DNA of 64,000 nt from Shewanella sp. 1CM18E (lineage in GTDB: Bacteria; Pseudomonadota; Gammaproteobacteria; Enterobacterales; Shewanellaceae). Shown here one piece after another: positions 42,771 to 52,036 of this stretch. The translations under genes were made by a program, and so were the position numbers. Location of the stretch: NCBI RefSeq assembly GCF_023161665.1, contig NZ_JALNTW010000014.1, forward strand, positions 55,825 to 119,824. The letters are read 5' to 3'. The notes under the pieces are model-generated. The model was given only the letters and a program-made list of their open reading frames with translations, made no database searches and was not told where the DNA came from. The stretch's first letter is position 1. The number at the start of each line of letters is the position of its first letter.

Positions 42771-42861
42771 TTTTCTTTCCTGATTAAAACTTCATTACAG
42801 AGGTTCATTGTACGCCAGTATTCAGCAGAACAAAAACCTACTTTTTACAGGGATAATATCA

Positions 42862-43127
42862 ATACCAATAGCATTAGTAATTTAATCAATTCAGAAGCGC
42901 TCAAGCTTTTCAATTCAAGGCGCATGGACGACAGAATGGTTATTCCCTTGTGAGACCATGCAAAGCAGAAGTGGAATGCTTGAGCGCTTCCCTCTGGGTG
43001 GGCTTCAAAGCACTGCATGCTGCGCCAGAAACTCTCGATATAGAATAACTATTAGCTTCAAGTTCCCGACTTGCCTTCAGTGCTTTGAATTCCCGCTGAA
43101 TGAACAGATTATTAATGCAATTGGTAT
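42862..43127. repeat. 266-bp MITE-like element with terminal inverted repeats
   Basis: The ends are 17-bp inverted repeats: ATACCAATAGCATTAGT at the left and the complement of ATACCAATTGCATTAAT at the right. Inside are two further perfect inverted pairs, GAAGCGCTCAAGC (42894-42906 with 42978-42990) and TTCAAAGCACTG (43004-43015 with 43078-43089), so the element can fold into nested hairpins. It has no gene of its own. A solo left end exists at 21369. Target duplication is not clear. Confidence 0.75.
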
Positions 43128-43261
43128 AATAGAAATAAACGATTAAGTTAATCGCTCAATTGCAAGAAACAATGATACACTTCACAAGTTTATTAGGTAA
43201 AATGTTCCGCAGTGAGCAAGAACGCACAAAATAACAAACTAGAAGTTTACGGAGAAAACTA

Positions 43262-43846
43262 ATGGCTTTTGAATTACCAGCATTACCATACGCAAAGAAC
43301 GCACTTGAGCCACATATCTCAGAAGAGACCATTAACTACCACTACGGTAAGCACCACAACACTTACGTTGTTAAGCTTAACGGTTTAGTTGAAGGTACTG
43401 ACCTTGAGCAAAAGAGCCTAGAAGAGATCATTAAAACCTCTACTGGTGGTATCTTTAATAACGCAGCTCAAATCTGGAACCACACTTTCTACTGGAACTG
43501 CCTATCTCCAAATGGTGGCGGTGAAGCTACAGGTCCAGTTGCTGATGCAATCAATGCAGCTTTCGGTTCATTTGAAGCATTTAAAGCACAGTTCACTGAT
43601 TCTGCAGTGAACAACTTTGGTAGCGCTTGGACATGGCTAGTAAAGAATGCCGACGGTACTGTAGCAATTGTTAACACTAGCAATGCAGCAACACCACTAA
43701 CTGACGAAGGTGTTACACCAATCATGACTGTAGACGTATGGGAACATGCATACTACATCGATTACCGTAACGTTCGCCCTGACTACCTAGCTCACTTCTG
43801 GGAACTGGTTAACTGGGAATTTGTTAACGCAAACTTCGAAGGTTAA
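43262..43846 (+). CDS. sodB: Iron superoxide dismutase
   Basis: The 194-residue enzyme converts superoxide to peroxide and oxygen. Metal ligands are in HYGKHHNTYV, IWNHTFYWNC, and DVWEHAYYIDYRN. The LSPNGGGEATGPVADAI pattern is that of SodB rather than the manganese type. ACGGAGAAAAC precedes the ATG. A terminator follows. Confidence 0.94.
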   Translation: MAFELPALPYAKNALEPHISEETINYHYGKHHNTYVVKLNGLVEGTDLEQKSLEEIIKTSTGGIFNNAAQIWNHTFYWNCLSPNGGGEATGPVADAINAAFGSFEAFKAQFTDSAVNNFGSAWTWLVKNADGTVAIVNTSNAATPLTDEGVTPIMTVDVWEHAYYIDYRNVRPDYLAHFWELVNWEFVNANFEG

Positions 43847-43902
43847 GCAAACCTTTAAAGGGCGTCTATTTATATCAGACCAACCTTATAAGATTTGAAA
43901 TC

Positions 43903-43931
43903 AATACCGCTCATTATGAGCGGTATTTTTT
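43903..43931 (+). terminator. Terminator of sodB
   Basis: AATACCGCTCA-TTA-TGAGCGGTATT, then TTTT. Confidence 0.9.
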
Positions 43932-44286
43932 GGCTAATTTTAGCTAAGCGACATATAAATAATGGTTAAACCAATCAATTAATTTGAAGAGTTTAACAAG
44001 TGCTTTTGTCTAAGGAGCTCACGCCTGACTCAAAACTGCCCTATAGAGGTAATCCATAAAAGACCCGAGTAGATAAAAAGCTTGAAGCTTAGGAGCAAGA
44101 GGCAAACATTGAGGTTTGAGGATTTATTTGTTGTGGGCAGTCACTATTAAGCTCGCTAAAAGAAAAAGTGCAGCGGGAGCTATGCTCAACTTATAAAATC
44201 AGAAATAGCGCTTTAAAAGTCAAAGCTGGCTAACTATCAGCATTATAAAGGCTCAATATTAGAAAAAGTTTAGTATTCGCTAGATA
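43932..44286. other. Intergenic region with no visible gene
   Basis: About 350 bases between the sodB and eda terminators have no frame, RNA gene or repeat that I recognise. A distant pair CTGCCC and GGGCAG exists but is not convincing. Confidence 0.5.
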
Positions 44287-44320
44287 TAAAAAATCCGAAT
44301 ACCAACGGCATTCGGATTTA
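44287..44320 (-). terminator. Terminator of the zwf-pgl-edd-eda operon
   Basis: On the minus strand AAATCCGAAT-GCCGTTGGT-ATTCGGATTT is followed by a T-run, 126 bases after the eda stop. Confidence 0.85.
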
Positions 44321-44445
44321 AATTTTGCTTTGCACTGGGTTGCTTTTAAATAAAAGCAATTACCAGCTAAAATGTAGCGAACTCGATTATTAACAAGTTA
44401 TTGGCTTAAACTTAAGTTTTTATACCAAAATACTTATTTAAGCAC

Positions 44446-45090
44446 TTATTTTAGTGCGCCAATCGCTTCTTTACATAATGCTGTAATGCGTTCCCAGTCG
44501 CCCTGCTCCATTGCATCTGTTGGTGCGATCCAGCTGCCACCGATGCAATCAACATTCTTAAGTGCTAAATAATCTTTATAGCTACTTGGTGTAATACCAC
44601 CTGTTGGGCAAAAACGAATATCAGCTAATGGGCCAGAGAATGCTTTAAGCGCATTCACGCCACCAGATGCTTCAGCAGGGAAAAACTTGAAGTTGGTGTA
44701 ACCGAGCGCCATGCCTTTCATTACTTCAGAAATACTTGCCACACCAGGAATTAGCGGAGTATTGCCCGCCATCGCAGCTTCTAACAACTCAGTTGTAGCG
44801 CCAGGCGTGATCACAAACTGTGCGCCAGCATTAACTGCTTGCTCTAGCTGTGCTTTGTTCAAGATAGTGCCTGCGCCAACTAAAGCTTCAGGTACTTCTT
44901 GAGCAATCTTCGTAATAGCTTCTAAGGCACAATCGGTACGAAGTGTCACTTCTAGTACTGAAATACCGCCAGCAACCAGTGCTTTAGCCAATGGTACAGC
45001 ATGTTCGATTTTATTGATCACCATTACAGGAACAATAGGGCTGCGTTTAAAAATATCTTGTGGTTGTAATGACCAGTTATTCTCAAGCAT
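44446..45090 (-). CDS. eda: KDPG/KHG aldolase
   Basis: The 214-residue class I aldolase splits 2-keto-3-deoxy-6-phosphogluconate to pyruvate and glyceraldehyde-3-phosphate. The Schiff-base lysine is in NFKFFPAEASGG and the catalytic glutamate in VLEVTLRT. It is the last gene of the Entner-Doudoroff operon and is 21 bases from edd. Confidence 0.94.
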   Translation of the reverse strand: MLENNWSLQPQDIFKRSPIVPVMVINKIEHAVPLAKALVAGGISVLEVTLRTDCALEAITKIAQEVPEALVGAGTILNKAQLEQAVNAGAQFVITPGATTELLEAAMAGNTPLIPGVASISEVMKGMALGYTNFKFFPAEASGGVNALKAFSGPLADIRFCPTGGITPSSYKDYLALKNVDCIGGSWIAPTDAMEQGDWERITALCKEAIGALK

Positions 45091-45111
45091 TGCGTTACTC
45101 TTCCTTAAAGA

Positions 45112-46938
45112 TTAATAAATTTCATCGATAGCACTTGTGCTACGAGCGCCCGTTTCTGGGCTGCTTAGGCTTGAACGTAGAGCGCCAAACAACTCTCTAC
45201 CCATGCCGTAGCTAGTTTTGTGCAGGTCTACTTTTTCAGCAACACGTGCATTTAACTCTGCTTCATCTACAAGTAGTGATAATTCACCTGTTGTAGCGTT
45301 TACACGAACAAGGTCGCCATTGTGGATCTTGGCGATTAAACCACCATCAAGGGCTTCAGGGGTTAAGTGAATGGCTGCAGGTACCTTACCTGATGCGCCA
45401 GACATACGCCCATCTGTTAGCAGTGCAACTCTAAAACCGCGATCCTGCAAAGTACCCAAAATCGGCGTTAGTTTATGCAGCTCTGGCATACCAACCGCTT
45501 TAGGGCCTTGACCTTTGACGACTACAACACAGTCTTTATCTAGCTCACCGGCTTTAAAGATTGCTTCAAGTTTATTTTGATCATCAATAACAACCGCTGG
45601 CGCTTCTACAATGCGATGCTGCTCTTGCACTGCAGAGACTTTAATCACCGCGCGACCTAAATTACCTTTAAGTAATTTTAAGCCACCATTGTTTTGGAAT
45701 GGCTTATCAAGGGCTGTCAGCACTTCAGGATCTAAACTTGTTTGCGGACCGTCAACCCAAGTTAGTTCACCATTACGGATCTGCGGCTCTTGGGTATAAC
45801 GCTTAAGACCAAAGCCTGCCACCGTATCAACATCTTCATGCAGTAACCCACCATCTAGCAATTCTTTGATTAAGAACGCCATACCACCAGCTGCGTGGAA
45901 ATGGTTAATATCAGCGTGACCGTTAGGGTATACGCGTGCAAGAAGTGGTACAGCATCTGAAAGCTCAGAGAAATCATCCCAGTTAACAATAATGCCTGCC
46001 GCGCGAGCAGCAGCAACAATATGCATAGTTAGGTTAGTTGAACCACCTGTTGCTAGTAACGCAACGATGCCGTTAACAACTGATTTTTCAGACACGATTT
46101 GGCCAATTGGTGTGTACTGAGTGCCCATTTCAGTTAAGCGACAAACCTGCTTAGCAGCGGTTTTGCTCAATACATCGCGTAATGGGTCGTCAGGGTTTAC
46201 AAAAGAAGAACCCGGTAACTGCAGCCCCATAACCTCAAGCATTAATTGGTTACTGTTTGCTGTGCCATAGAAAGTACAGGTACCAGCACTGTGGTAAGAC
46301 TTAGATTCAGCATCTAACAACGCTGCTCTATCGACTTCACCTTGTGCATATTGCTGACGAATACGGGCTTTTTCTTTGTTTGGTATACCTGATTTCATTG
46401 GGCCAGCAGGCACAAATAACATAGGTAAATGACCAAAGCTTAACGCGCCAATGAGTAGGCCCGGTACGATTTTGTCGCAAATACCTAACAGCAATGCGCC
46501 GTCAAACATATTGTGCGATAAACCAACCGCAGTGCCCATTGCAATCACTTCACGGCTCAATAAGCTAAGTTCCATGCCTGGCTGACCTTGAGTCACACCA
46601 TCACACATAGCAGGAACGCCACCCGCGACCTGAGCAACACTGCCGATTTCATTACACGCTTGCTTTAACATATCTGGGTATTCACCATATGGCTGGTGAG
46701 CAGATAACATGTCGTTAAACGATGTAATAATACCTATGTTTGCTTTGGTTAATTGCTTAATCGCATTCTTATCGCTTGGGTTACAAGCGGCAAAGCCATG
46801 GGCTAAGTTACCGCAACTTAGTGCGCTACGGTGAACACCTTTATTTTTAGCATCATCGAGCGCCGCTAGGTATTTAGCGCGAGAATCTTTGCTTCGTTCA
46901 ATAATTCTGTCTGTAACAGATTGTACAACGCTGTGCAT
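45112..46938 (-). CDS. edd: Phosphogluconate dehydratase
   Basis: The 608-residue IlvD/Edd-family [4Fe-4S] enzyme converts 6-phosphogluconate to KDPG. Cluster cysteines are in AMCDGVTQG and SAGTCTFYGTANSNQ segments, with FDGALLLGICDKIVPG. The C-terminal KVPAAIHLTPEALDGG motif is typical. Length equals the E. coli enzyme (603) closely. It is 10 bases from pgl. Confidence 0.95.
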   Translation of the reverse strand: MHSVVQSVTDRIIERSKDSRAKYLAALDDAKNKGVHRSALSCGNLAHGFAACNPSDKNAIKQLTKANIGIITSFNDMLSAHQPYGEYPDMLKQACNEIGSVAQVAGGVPAMCDGVTQGQPGMELSLLSREVIAMGTAVGLSHNMFDGALLLGICDKIVPGLLIGALSFGHLPMLFVPAGPMKSGIPNKEKARIRQQYAQGEVDRAALLDAESKSYHSAGTCTFYGTANSNQLMLEVMGLQLPGSSFVNPDDPLRDVLSKTAAKQVCRLTEMGTQYTPIGQIVSEKSVVNGIVALLATGGSTNLTMHIVAAARAAGIIVNWDDFSELSDAVPLLARVYPNGHADINHFHAAGGMAFLIKELLDGGLLHEDVDTVAGFGLKRYTQEPQIRNGELTWVDGPQTSLDPEVLTALDKPFQNNGGLKLLKGNLGRAVIKVSAVQEQHRIVEAPAVVIDDQNKLEAIFKAGELDKDCVVVVKGQGPKAVGMPELHKLTPILGTLQDRGFRVALLTDGRMSGASGKVPAAIHLTPEALDGGLIAKIHNGDLVRVNATTGELSLLVDEAELNARVAEKVDLHKTSYGMGRELFGALRSSLSSPETGARSTSAIDEIY

Positions 46939-46947
46939 AATTACTCC

Positions 46948-47652
46948 TTAAGCGCTCCAGTAAACATCAACAGGTGTTTTGCGCTGATCCAATACTGCAC
47001 GGATAGGCATTTCACGGCTGTCTTCGTTTGCTAGTGCTTGTCGGTAAACATCTAACTTCTGCTCACCAACGATATGTAAATAGATTTGACGACTTGCTAA
47101 AATCGCAGATTTAGAAAGCGTGATCCGAGCATGTGGTGCATTACCTGGTTGAACAGATGCACATAGATCGCTGGTTGTAAACGCATGCTCAAGTTCCGCA
47201 GCTTCTGCGCAAGGGAACCAAGAACATGTATGACCGTCGTTCCCCATACCCAATACCACAACATCAAACGGCTTTGGAAAACTACCAAGTTGCTCGATTG
47301 CCATGTCGCAACCTTCTTGTGGTGTAGAATACATATTTTTCAAGCCACGAAACTTTGCGCTTGCAGCTCGATTTTTCAGTAAATTGTTTCTAACTAAACG
47401 CTCATTTGAGTCGCTATGTTCAGCGCTCACCCAACGCTCATCAGCAAGAGTGATATACACATCACTCCAATCAATCGCTTTCTTGCTTAACAATTCAAAT
47501 AGCTTCAGTGGCGTCGAGCCACCGGAAACGATCAGGCTTGCCTTACCACGCGCATCAACCGCTTCTTGTAGTTGGTTAGCGATACGTTCAGCAAGTTGAG
47601 CTTCAAGTGCATCTTTATTATCGAATGATTTAAAAACCGTTTCTTTAATCAT
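46948..47652 (-). CDS. pgl: 6-phosphogluconolactonase
   Basis: The 234-residue DevB-type lactonase hydrolyses 6-phosphogluconolactone. The family motifs LIVSGGSTP and VYITLADERWV, then VVLGMGNDGHTCSWFP, are present. I chose the ATG at 47652, with GGGGAAAG before it, because a start at 47673 would lie inside zwf. Four genes zwf-pgl-edd-eda are contiguous. Confidence 0.92.
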   Translation of the reverse strand: MIKETVFKSFDNKDALEAQLAERIANQLQEAVDARGKASLIVSGGSTPLKLFELLSKKAIDWSDVYITLADERWVSAEHSDSNERLVRNNLLKNRAASAKFRGLKNMYSTPQEGCDMAIEQLGSFPKPFDVVVLGMGNDGHTCSWFPCAEAAELEHAFTTSDLCASVQPGNAPHARITLSKSAILASRQIYLHIVGEQKLDVYRQALANEDSREMPIRAVLDQRKTPVDVYWSA

Positions 47653-47660
47653 GCTTTCCC

Positions 47661-49133
47661 CTACTCGTCCCAAGAACGACCGTCTTTAGTGATTAGCGCT
47701 ACTGAAGCAACTGGGCCCCAAGTACCTGCAGGATAAGGTTTTGGTTTTTCGTCAGTTTCTTCCCATGCTTGAATGATGCCATCGACCCAGCTCCAAGCTT
47801 GCTCAACTTCGTCACGGCGTACAAACAATGCTTGGTTACCTAACATTGCTTCAAGCAGTAGACGTTCATAAGCATCTGCAATACGTTCATTTTTAAACGT
47901 CTCTGAGAAACTTAAATCCAGTTTCGTGGTTTGCAAGCGTTGCTTTTCACCCAAACCAGGTACTTTATTTAGCATCTGGATCTCAACACCTTCATGAGGC
48001 TGCAGGCGAATAGTCAACTTGTTTGGTGGCAGGTTACGGTAGTTTGAGCTGTAAAGGTTGTGCGGTGGGTTTTTAAAGTACACCACAATTTCAGAGCTCT
48101 TAAACGGCATGCGCTTACCACTACGCAAGTAGAAAGGTACACCAGCCCAACGCCAGTTATCGATATCAACACGCAGTGCAACAAAAGTTTCAGCATTCGA
48201 CTGAACGTTTGCGCCCTCTTCTTCTAGGTAACCAGGAACAGGCGCACCTTTTAAGAAACCTGAGCTGTATTGACCACGAACAGTGTTCTCGTAAATATTG
48301 TCAGCGTTAATAGGACGCAGTGATTTAAGGACTTTTACTTTTTCATCACGAATATTGTCAGCATCTAAGTTTACCGGTGGATCCATTGCAACCAATGTCA
48401 AAACTTGTAACAAGTGGTTTTGGATCATATCGCGCATCTGACCGGCTTTATCGAAGTAACCCCAACGGCCTTCAATACCAACTTCTTCAGCAACAGTTAG
48501 CTGCACGTGATCAATGGTGCGGTTATCCCACTTAGATGCAAATAAAGAGTTGGCAAAACGCAGAGCTAGAAGATTTTGAACCGTCTCTTTACCTAAATAA
48601 TGGTCGATTCGGTAGACTTGATTTTCTTCGAAGTAAGCAGAAACTTGGTCGTTAATAATGCGAGAAGTAGCGAGATCAGAGCCGATTGGCTTTTCGAGAA
48701 CGACACGAGAGTCAGGATAGATAAGATTTTGTTCATGCAGGCAACGACAAATGTCACCAAAAATAGCTGGCGGAGTAGCGAAGTAACTCACCATAACCCG
48801 CTTTTCTGGCTCTAAAATATCATGGAACGCTTGATAGCCATCAGAAACAGTGAAGTTGGTGCCAATATAATGGCAACGGTCCAAGAAGCGATTCTTGGTC
48901 TCTTCGCAGAGGCCATCTTTTACAAATGTCTCTAATGCGGTGGTAACCAACTCGCGATATTCTTCTTGGCTAAAGTCATCTTTTGCAACGCCGAGGATTT
49001 TCGTATCGACATTCAGTAAATTTGCTTTATCAAGTTGGTATAAAGAAGGTAGTAACTTACGTTTCGCAAGGTCCCCTTTAGTCCCAAATAGAACAAAATC
49101 ACAAGCTTTGGCTTCTGGTGTTGTTATGCCCAT
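47661..49133 (-). CDS. zwf: Glucose-6-phosphate 1-dehydrogenase
   Basis: The 490-residue enzyme oxidises glucose-6-phosphate with NADP. The N-terminal FVLFGTKGDLAKRKL is the nucleotide site and RIDHYLGKE is the catalytic signature. A GTG at 49157 is also possible; the ATG 49133 is preferred because the product has family length. AAGGAG lies 11 bases upstream. It leads the Entner-Doudoroff operon, with HexR-like sites in the gap to the divergent hexR. Confidence 0.94.
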   Translation of the reverse strand: MGITTPEAKACDFVLFGTKGDLAKRKLLPSLYQLDKANLLNVDTKILGVAKDDFSQEEYRELVTTALETFVKDGLCEETKNRFLDRCHYIGTNFTVSDGYQAFHDILEPEKRVMVSYFATPPAIFGDICRCLHEQNLIYPDSRVVLEKPIGSDLATSRIINDQVSAYFEENQVYRIDHYLGKETVQNLLALRFANSLFASKWDNRTIDHVQLTVAEEVGIEGRWGYFDKAGQMRDMIQNHLLQVLTLVAMDPPVNLDADNIRDEKVKVLKSLRPINADNIYENTVRGQYSSGFLKGAPVPGYLEEEGANVQSNAETFVALRVDIDNWRWAGVPFYLRSGKRMPFKSSEIVVYFKNPPHNLYSSNYRNLPPNKLTIRLQPHEGVEIQMLNKVPGLGEKQRLQTTKLDLSFSETFKNERIADAYERLLLEAMLGNQALFVRRDEVEQAWSWVDGIIQAWEETDEKPKPYPAGTWGPVASVALITKDGRSWDE

Positions 49134-49192
49134 AGCTTCAAAATCTCCTTTTGACACTGTGCCTCATCATTTTTGACGAGAATTCACACATT

Positions 49193-49207
49193 TGTTGTAA
49201 TATAACA
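49193..49207. promoter_or_regulatory. Candidate HexR operator, zwf-proximal
   Basis: TGTTGTAATATAACA matches 12 of 15 positions of TGTAATwwwATTACA, the HexR consensus as I recall it for Shewanella. It lies 60 bases upstream of the zwf start and forms a longer palindrome. Confidence 0.45.
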
Positions 49208-49292
49208 ACACAATTTAGTAATTGCATCTAAATTTTATAATAAACTTCAAGTTAGCGTATTAGCTATGTTACGCCATAATCTGATATGCTTT

Positions 49293-49307
49293 TGTGATAA
49301 AATTACT
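49293..49307. promoter_or_regulatory. Candidate HexR operator, hexR-proximal
   Basis: TGTGATAAAATTACT matches 13 of 15 positions of the same consensus, in the gap between zwf and hexR. Confidence 0.5.
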
Positions 49308-49448
49308 AAAATTTATCGTGTTTGTACCTGTTGTCATTATAAATTAATGTTGGCGTCAACGCTGCGGAAATAATAGGCCTTTGACGACAACAAAAAAGCT
49401 GTGATCAAAATATAATAATCTACATTAATACTGAGTGGACGTACGCAT

Positions 49449-50303
49449 ATGAATACCCTCGAAAAGGTGCAAAAAAGCCTTACCCATTTTAGTAAGTCTG
49501 AACGCAAAGTTGCAGAAGTTATTTTATCTTCGCCTCAGACAGCCATTCACTCAAGTATTGCCACCTTAGCTAAGATGGCTGATGTGAGTGAGCCTACCGT
49601 AAACCGCTTTTGTCGTCGTCTAGATACAAAGGGCTTCCCTGACTTTAAACTTCACTTGGCACAAAGCCTAGCCAATGGTACGCCTTATGTAAGCCGCCAC
49701 GTTGAAGAAGATGATAGCCCAGATTCTTATACCACTAAGATCTTTGAATCTTCTATGGCATCACTTGATACCGCTAGGCAAAGTATCGACACTGCGGCAG
49801 TAAACAAAGCGGTTGATATATTGACCCAAGCTAAAAAAATCTCATTCTTTGGTCTTGGTGCTTCAGCCTCTGTTGCTCACGACGCGCAAAATAAATTTTT
49901 CCGCTTTAATGTTCCTGTCATCAGTTTCGACGATGTTCTTATGCAGCGCATGAGTTGTATCAATAGTAACGAAGGTGATGTTGTGGTGCTTATCTCCCAC
50001 ACTGGCCGCACAAAGTCACTGATTGATATAGCTAAACTGGCTCGTGAAAATGGTGCTGCAGTCATTGGTATTACCGCGCGAAACTCACCACTTTCAACAG
50101 TGTGTACACTTCCTGTAACAATGGAAGTGCCAGAAGATACTGATATGTATTTACCAATGGCATCACGTTTAGCACAATTAGTTATAATTGATGTGCTCGC
50201 CACAGGATTTACGTTAAGACGCGGTCCGCGTTTCCGTGAAAACCTCAAGCGTGTTAAAGAAGTGCTGAAAGAGTCTAGAATCGACAAAGATCCAATTATG
50301 TAA
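49449..50303 (+). CDS. hexR: RpiR-family regulator HexR
   Basis: The 284-residue protein has an N-terminal RpiR helix-turn-helix (TLAKMADVSEPTVNRFCRRL) and a C-terminal SIS sugar-phosphate domain (FFGLGASASVAHDAQNKFF, then VVLISHTGRTKS). In Pseudomonas and Shewanella HexR binds KDPG and regulates the Entner-Doudoroff operon, and the divergent layout with zwf and the downstream pykA fits. A hairpin GGCAATTTGG-CGCTCA-CCAAATTGCC with CTTTT follows. Confidence 0.92.
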   Translation: MNTLEKVQKSLTHFSKSERKVAEVILSSPQTAIHSSIATLAKMADVSEPTVNRFCRRLDTKGFPDFKLHLAQSLANGTPYVSRHVEEDDSPDSYTTKIFESSMASLDTARQSIDTAAVNKAVDILTQAKKISFFGLGASASVAHDAQNKFFRFNVPVISFDDVLMQRMSCINSNEGDVVVLISHTGRTKSLIDIAKLARENGAAVIGITARNSPLSTVCTLPVTMEVPEDTDMYLPMASRLAQLVIIDVLATGFTLRRGPRFRENLKRVKEVLKESRIDKDPIM

Positions 50304-50324
50304 CTGACTTTCTGCTTCATTTGC

Positions 50325-50355
50325 GGCAATTTGGCGCTCACCAAATTGCCCTTTT
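50325..50355 (+). terminator. Terminator of hexR
   Basis: Ten-bp stem GGCAATTTGG-CGCTCA-CCAAATTGCC followed by CTTTT. Confidence 0.8.
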
Positions 50356-50412
50356 AACGAATAATGTGGGAATACGTCACAAAATTAAAAACTTGAGACA
50401 GAACAATTTATT

Positions 50413-50427
50413 CGTAATTTTACTACA
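50413..50427. promoter_or_regulatory. Candidate HexR operator upstream of pykA
   Basis: CGTAATTTTACTACA matches 13 of 15 positions of TGTAATwwwATTACA and lies 60 bases before the pykA start. Confidence 0.55.
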
Positions 50428-50487
50428 TAATTGGTTATTGTCTGATAATATAGGGTTAGAATTTTTTAAAACTTAACGGAGTATCTC

Positions 50488-51927
50488 ATGTTCCGCAGAA
50501 CCAAAATTGTAACAACTTTGGGTCCAGCCACTGACCGTGATGACAACTTACGCCGCATTATCGCAGCCGGTGCTAACGTTGTTCGTTTAAACTTCTCTCA
50601 CGGTGCACCAGAAGATCATAAAAAACGCGCAGACGACACTAGAGCAATTGCAAAAGAGCTTGGTCTACATGTAGCTGTTTTAGGCGATCTACAAGGCCCT
50701 AAAATCCGTATTTCAACTTTCAAAGACAACAAAAAGGTCATGTTAACGCTTGGACAAGCGTATACCCTTGATGCTGATCTAGCCAAAGGCGAAGGCGATG
50801 AAACTCAAGTTGGTATCGACTATAAAGAATTGCCACAAGACGTCAGTCTTGGTGATATCTTGATGCTAGATGACGGTCGTGTGCAATTACGAGTTGAAAG
50901 CGTTGACGGTAACAAAGTTCACACCACAGTAACGGTTGCAGGTCCTTTATCAAACAATAAAGGTATCAACAAACAAGGCGGCGGATTATCTGCTGCAGCG
51001 CTGACTGAAAAAGACAAAGCCGACATTATCACTGCTGCACAGATTGGTGTTGACTACTTGGCTGTATCTTTCCCAAGAAGTGGCGCAGATCTTAACTACG
51101 CTCGTGATTTAGCCCGTCAAGCTGGTAGTAACGCACTGATCGTTTCTAAAGTAGAACGTGCAGAAGCAGTAGCAACTGACGAAGCAATGGATGATGTGAT
51201 TATTGCATCTGACGCTGTAATGGTTGCCCGTGGCGACTTAGGTGTTGAAATTGGCGACCCAGCCCTTGTTGCAGTACAAAAGCGCCTAATTAGCCGCTCA
51301 CGCCAATTGAATAAGCCTGTGATCACAGCGACTCAAATGATGGAGTCAATGATCTCTAGCCCAATGCCAACTCGCGCAGAAGTGATGGACGTTGCAAACG
51401 CAGTTTTAGACGGTACTGATGCTGTGATGCTAAGTGCAGAAACCGCTGCCGGTGACTTCCCTGAAGAAACCGTAAAAGCAATGGCAGAAGTTTGCCTTGG
51501 CGCTGAATCTCACCCAAGTGTGCAAGTGTCCAAGCACAGACTTGATCAGCAGTTTACAACGATTGAAGAAACTGTTGCACTGTCGACTATGTACGCAGCA
51601 AACCATTTAGAAGGCATTAAAGCAATTATCGCTTTAACAGAGTCAGGCGCGACACCGCAATTGATGTCTCGTATTAGCTCTGCCCTACCTATTTTTGCAC
51701 TGTCTCGTCATGAGTCTACATTGGCAAAAATGGCACTATACCGTGGTGTTAAGCCTGTATACTTCGACTCTACCGCTCACGCTCCAGAAGCCGTAGCTCA
51801 AAAAGCATTAGAGACTTTATCTCAAGCAGGTTACCTACAAAAAGGTGATATGGCGATGATGACAAAAGGCGATGCTATGGAAACTGTTGGCGGCACAAAC
51901 ACCAGTAAAGTGGTTGTAGTTGGCTAA
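50488..51927 (+). CDS. pykA: Pyruvate kinase PykA
   Basis: The 479-residue enzyme makes pyruvate and ATP from phosphoenolpyruvate. Visible motifs are TLGPATDRDD, RLNFSHGAPEDH, GDLQGPKIRI, VMVARGDLGVEIG and ITATQMMESM. AACGGAG is the ribosome binding site. It is next to hexR, as in Shewanella. A terminator follows. Confidence 0.95.
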   Translation: MFRRTKIVTTLGPATDRDDNLRRIIAAGANVVRLNFSHGAPEDHKKRADDTRAIAKELGLHVAVLGDLQGPKIRISTFKDNKKVMLTLGQAYTLDADLAKGEGDETQVGIDYKELPQDVSLGDILMLDDGRVQLRVESVDGNKVHTTVTVAGPLSNNKGINKQGGGLSAAALTEKDKADIITAAQIGVDYLAVSFPRSGADLNYARDLARQAGSNALIVSKVERAEAVATDEAMDDVIIASDAVMVARGDLGVEIGDPALVAVQKRLISRSRQLNKPVITATQMMESMISSPMPTRAEVMDVANAVLDGTDAVMLSAETAAGDFPEETVKAMAEVCLGAESHPSVQVSKHRLDQQFTTIEETVALSTMYAANHLEGIKAIIALTESGATPQLMSRISSALPIFALSRHESTLAKMALYRGVKPVYFDSTAHAPEAVAQKALETLSQAGYLQKGDMAMMTKGDAMETVGGTNTSKVVVVG

Positions 51928-51973
51928 GCAATGACAGCTTGTCTGCAGTAAGCGTTTGACAAAAAGCATTGAT

Positions 51974-52003
51974 AAAAAAGGTACGCAATTGCGTACCTTT
52001 TTT
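51974..52003. terminator. Bidirectional terminator
   Basis: AAAAAAGGTACGC-AATT-GCGTACCTTTTTT between pykA and the convergent fadE. Confidence 0.92.
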
Positions 52004-52036
52004 ATATTTATTGAGTCGTCTTTACTTTAGACGATA

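Noticed and set aside
42741..43146. Two plus-strand frames inside and beside the MITE-like element
   Set aside because: They follow the inverted repeats of the element and lack start signals.
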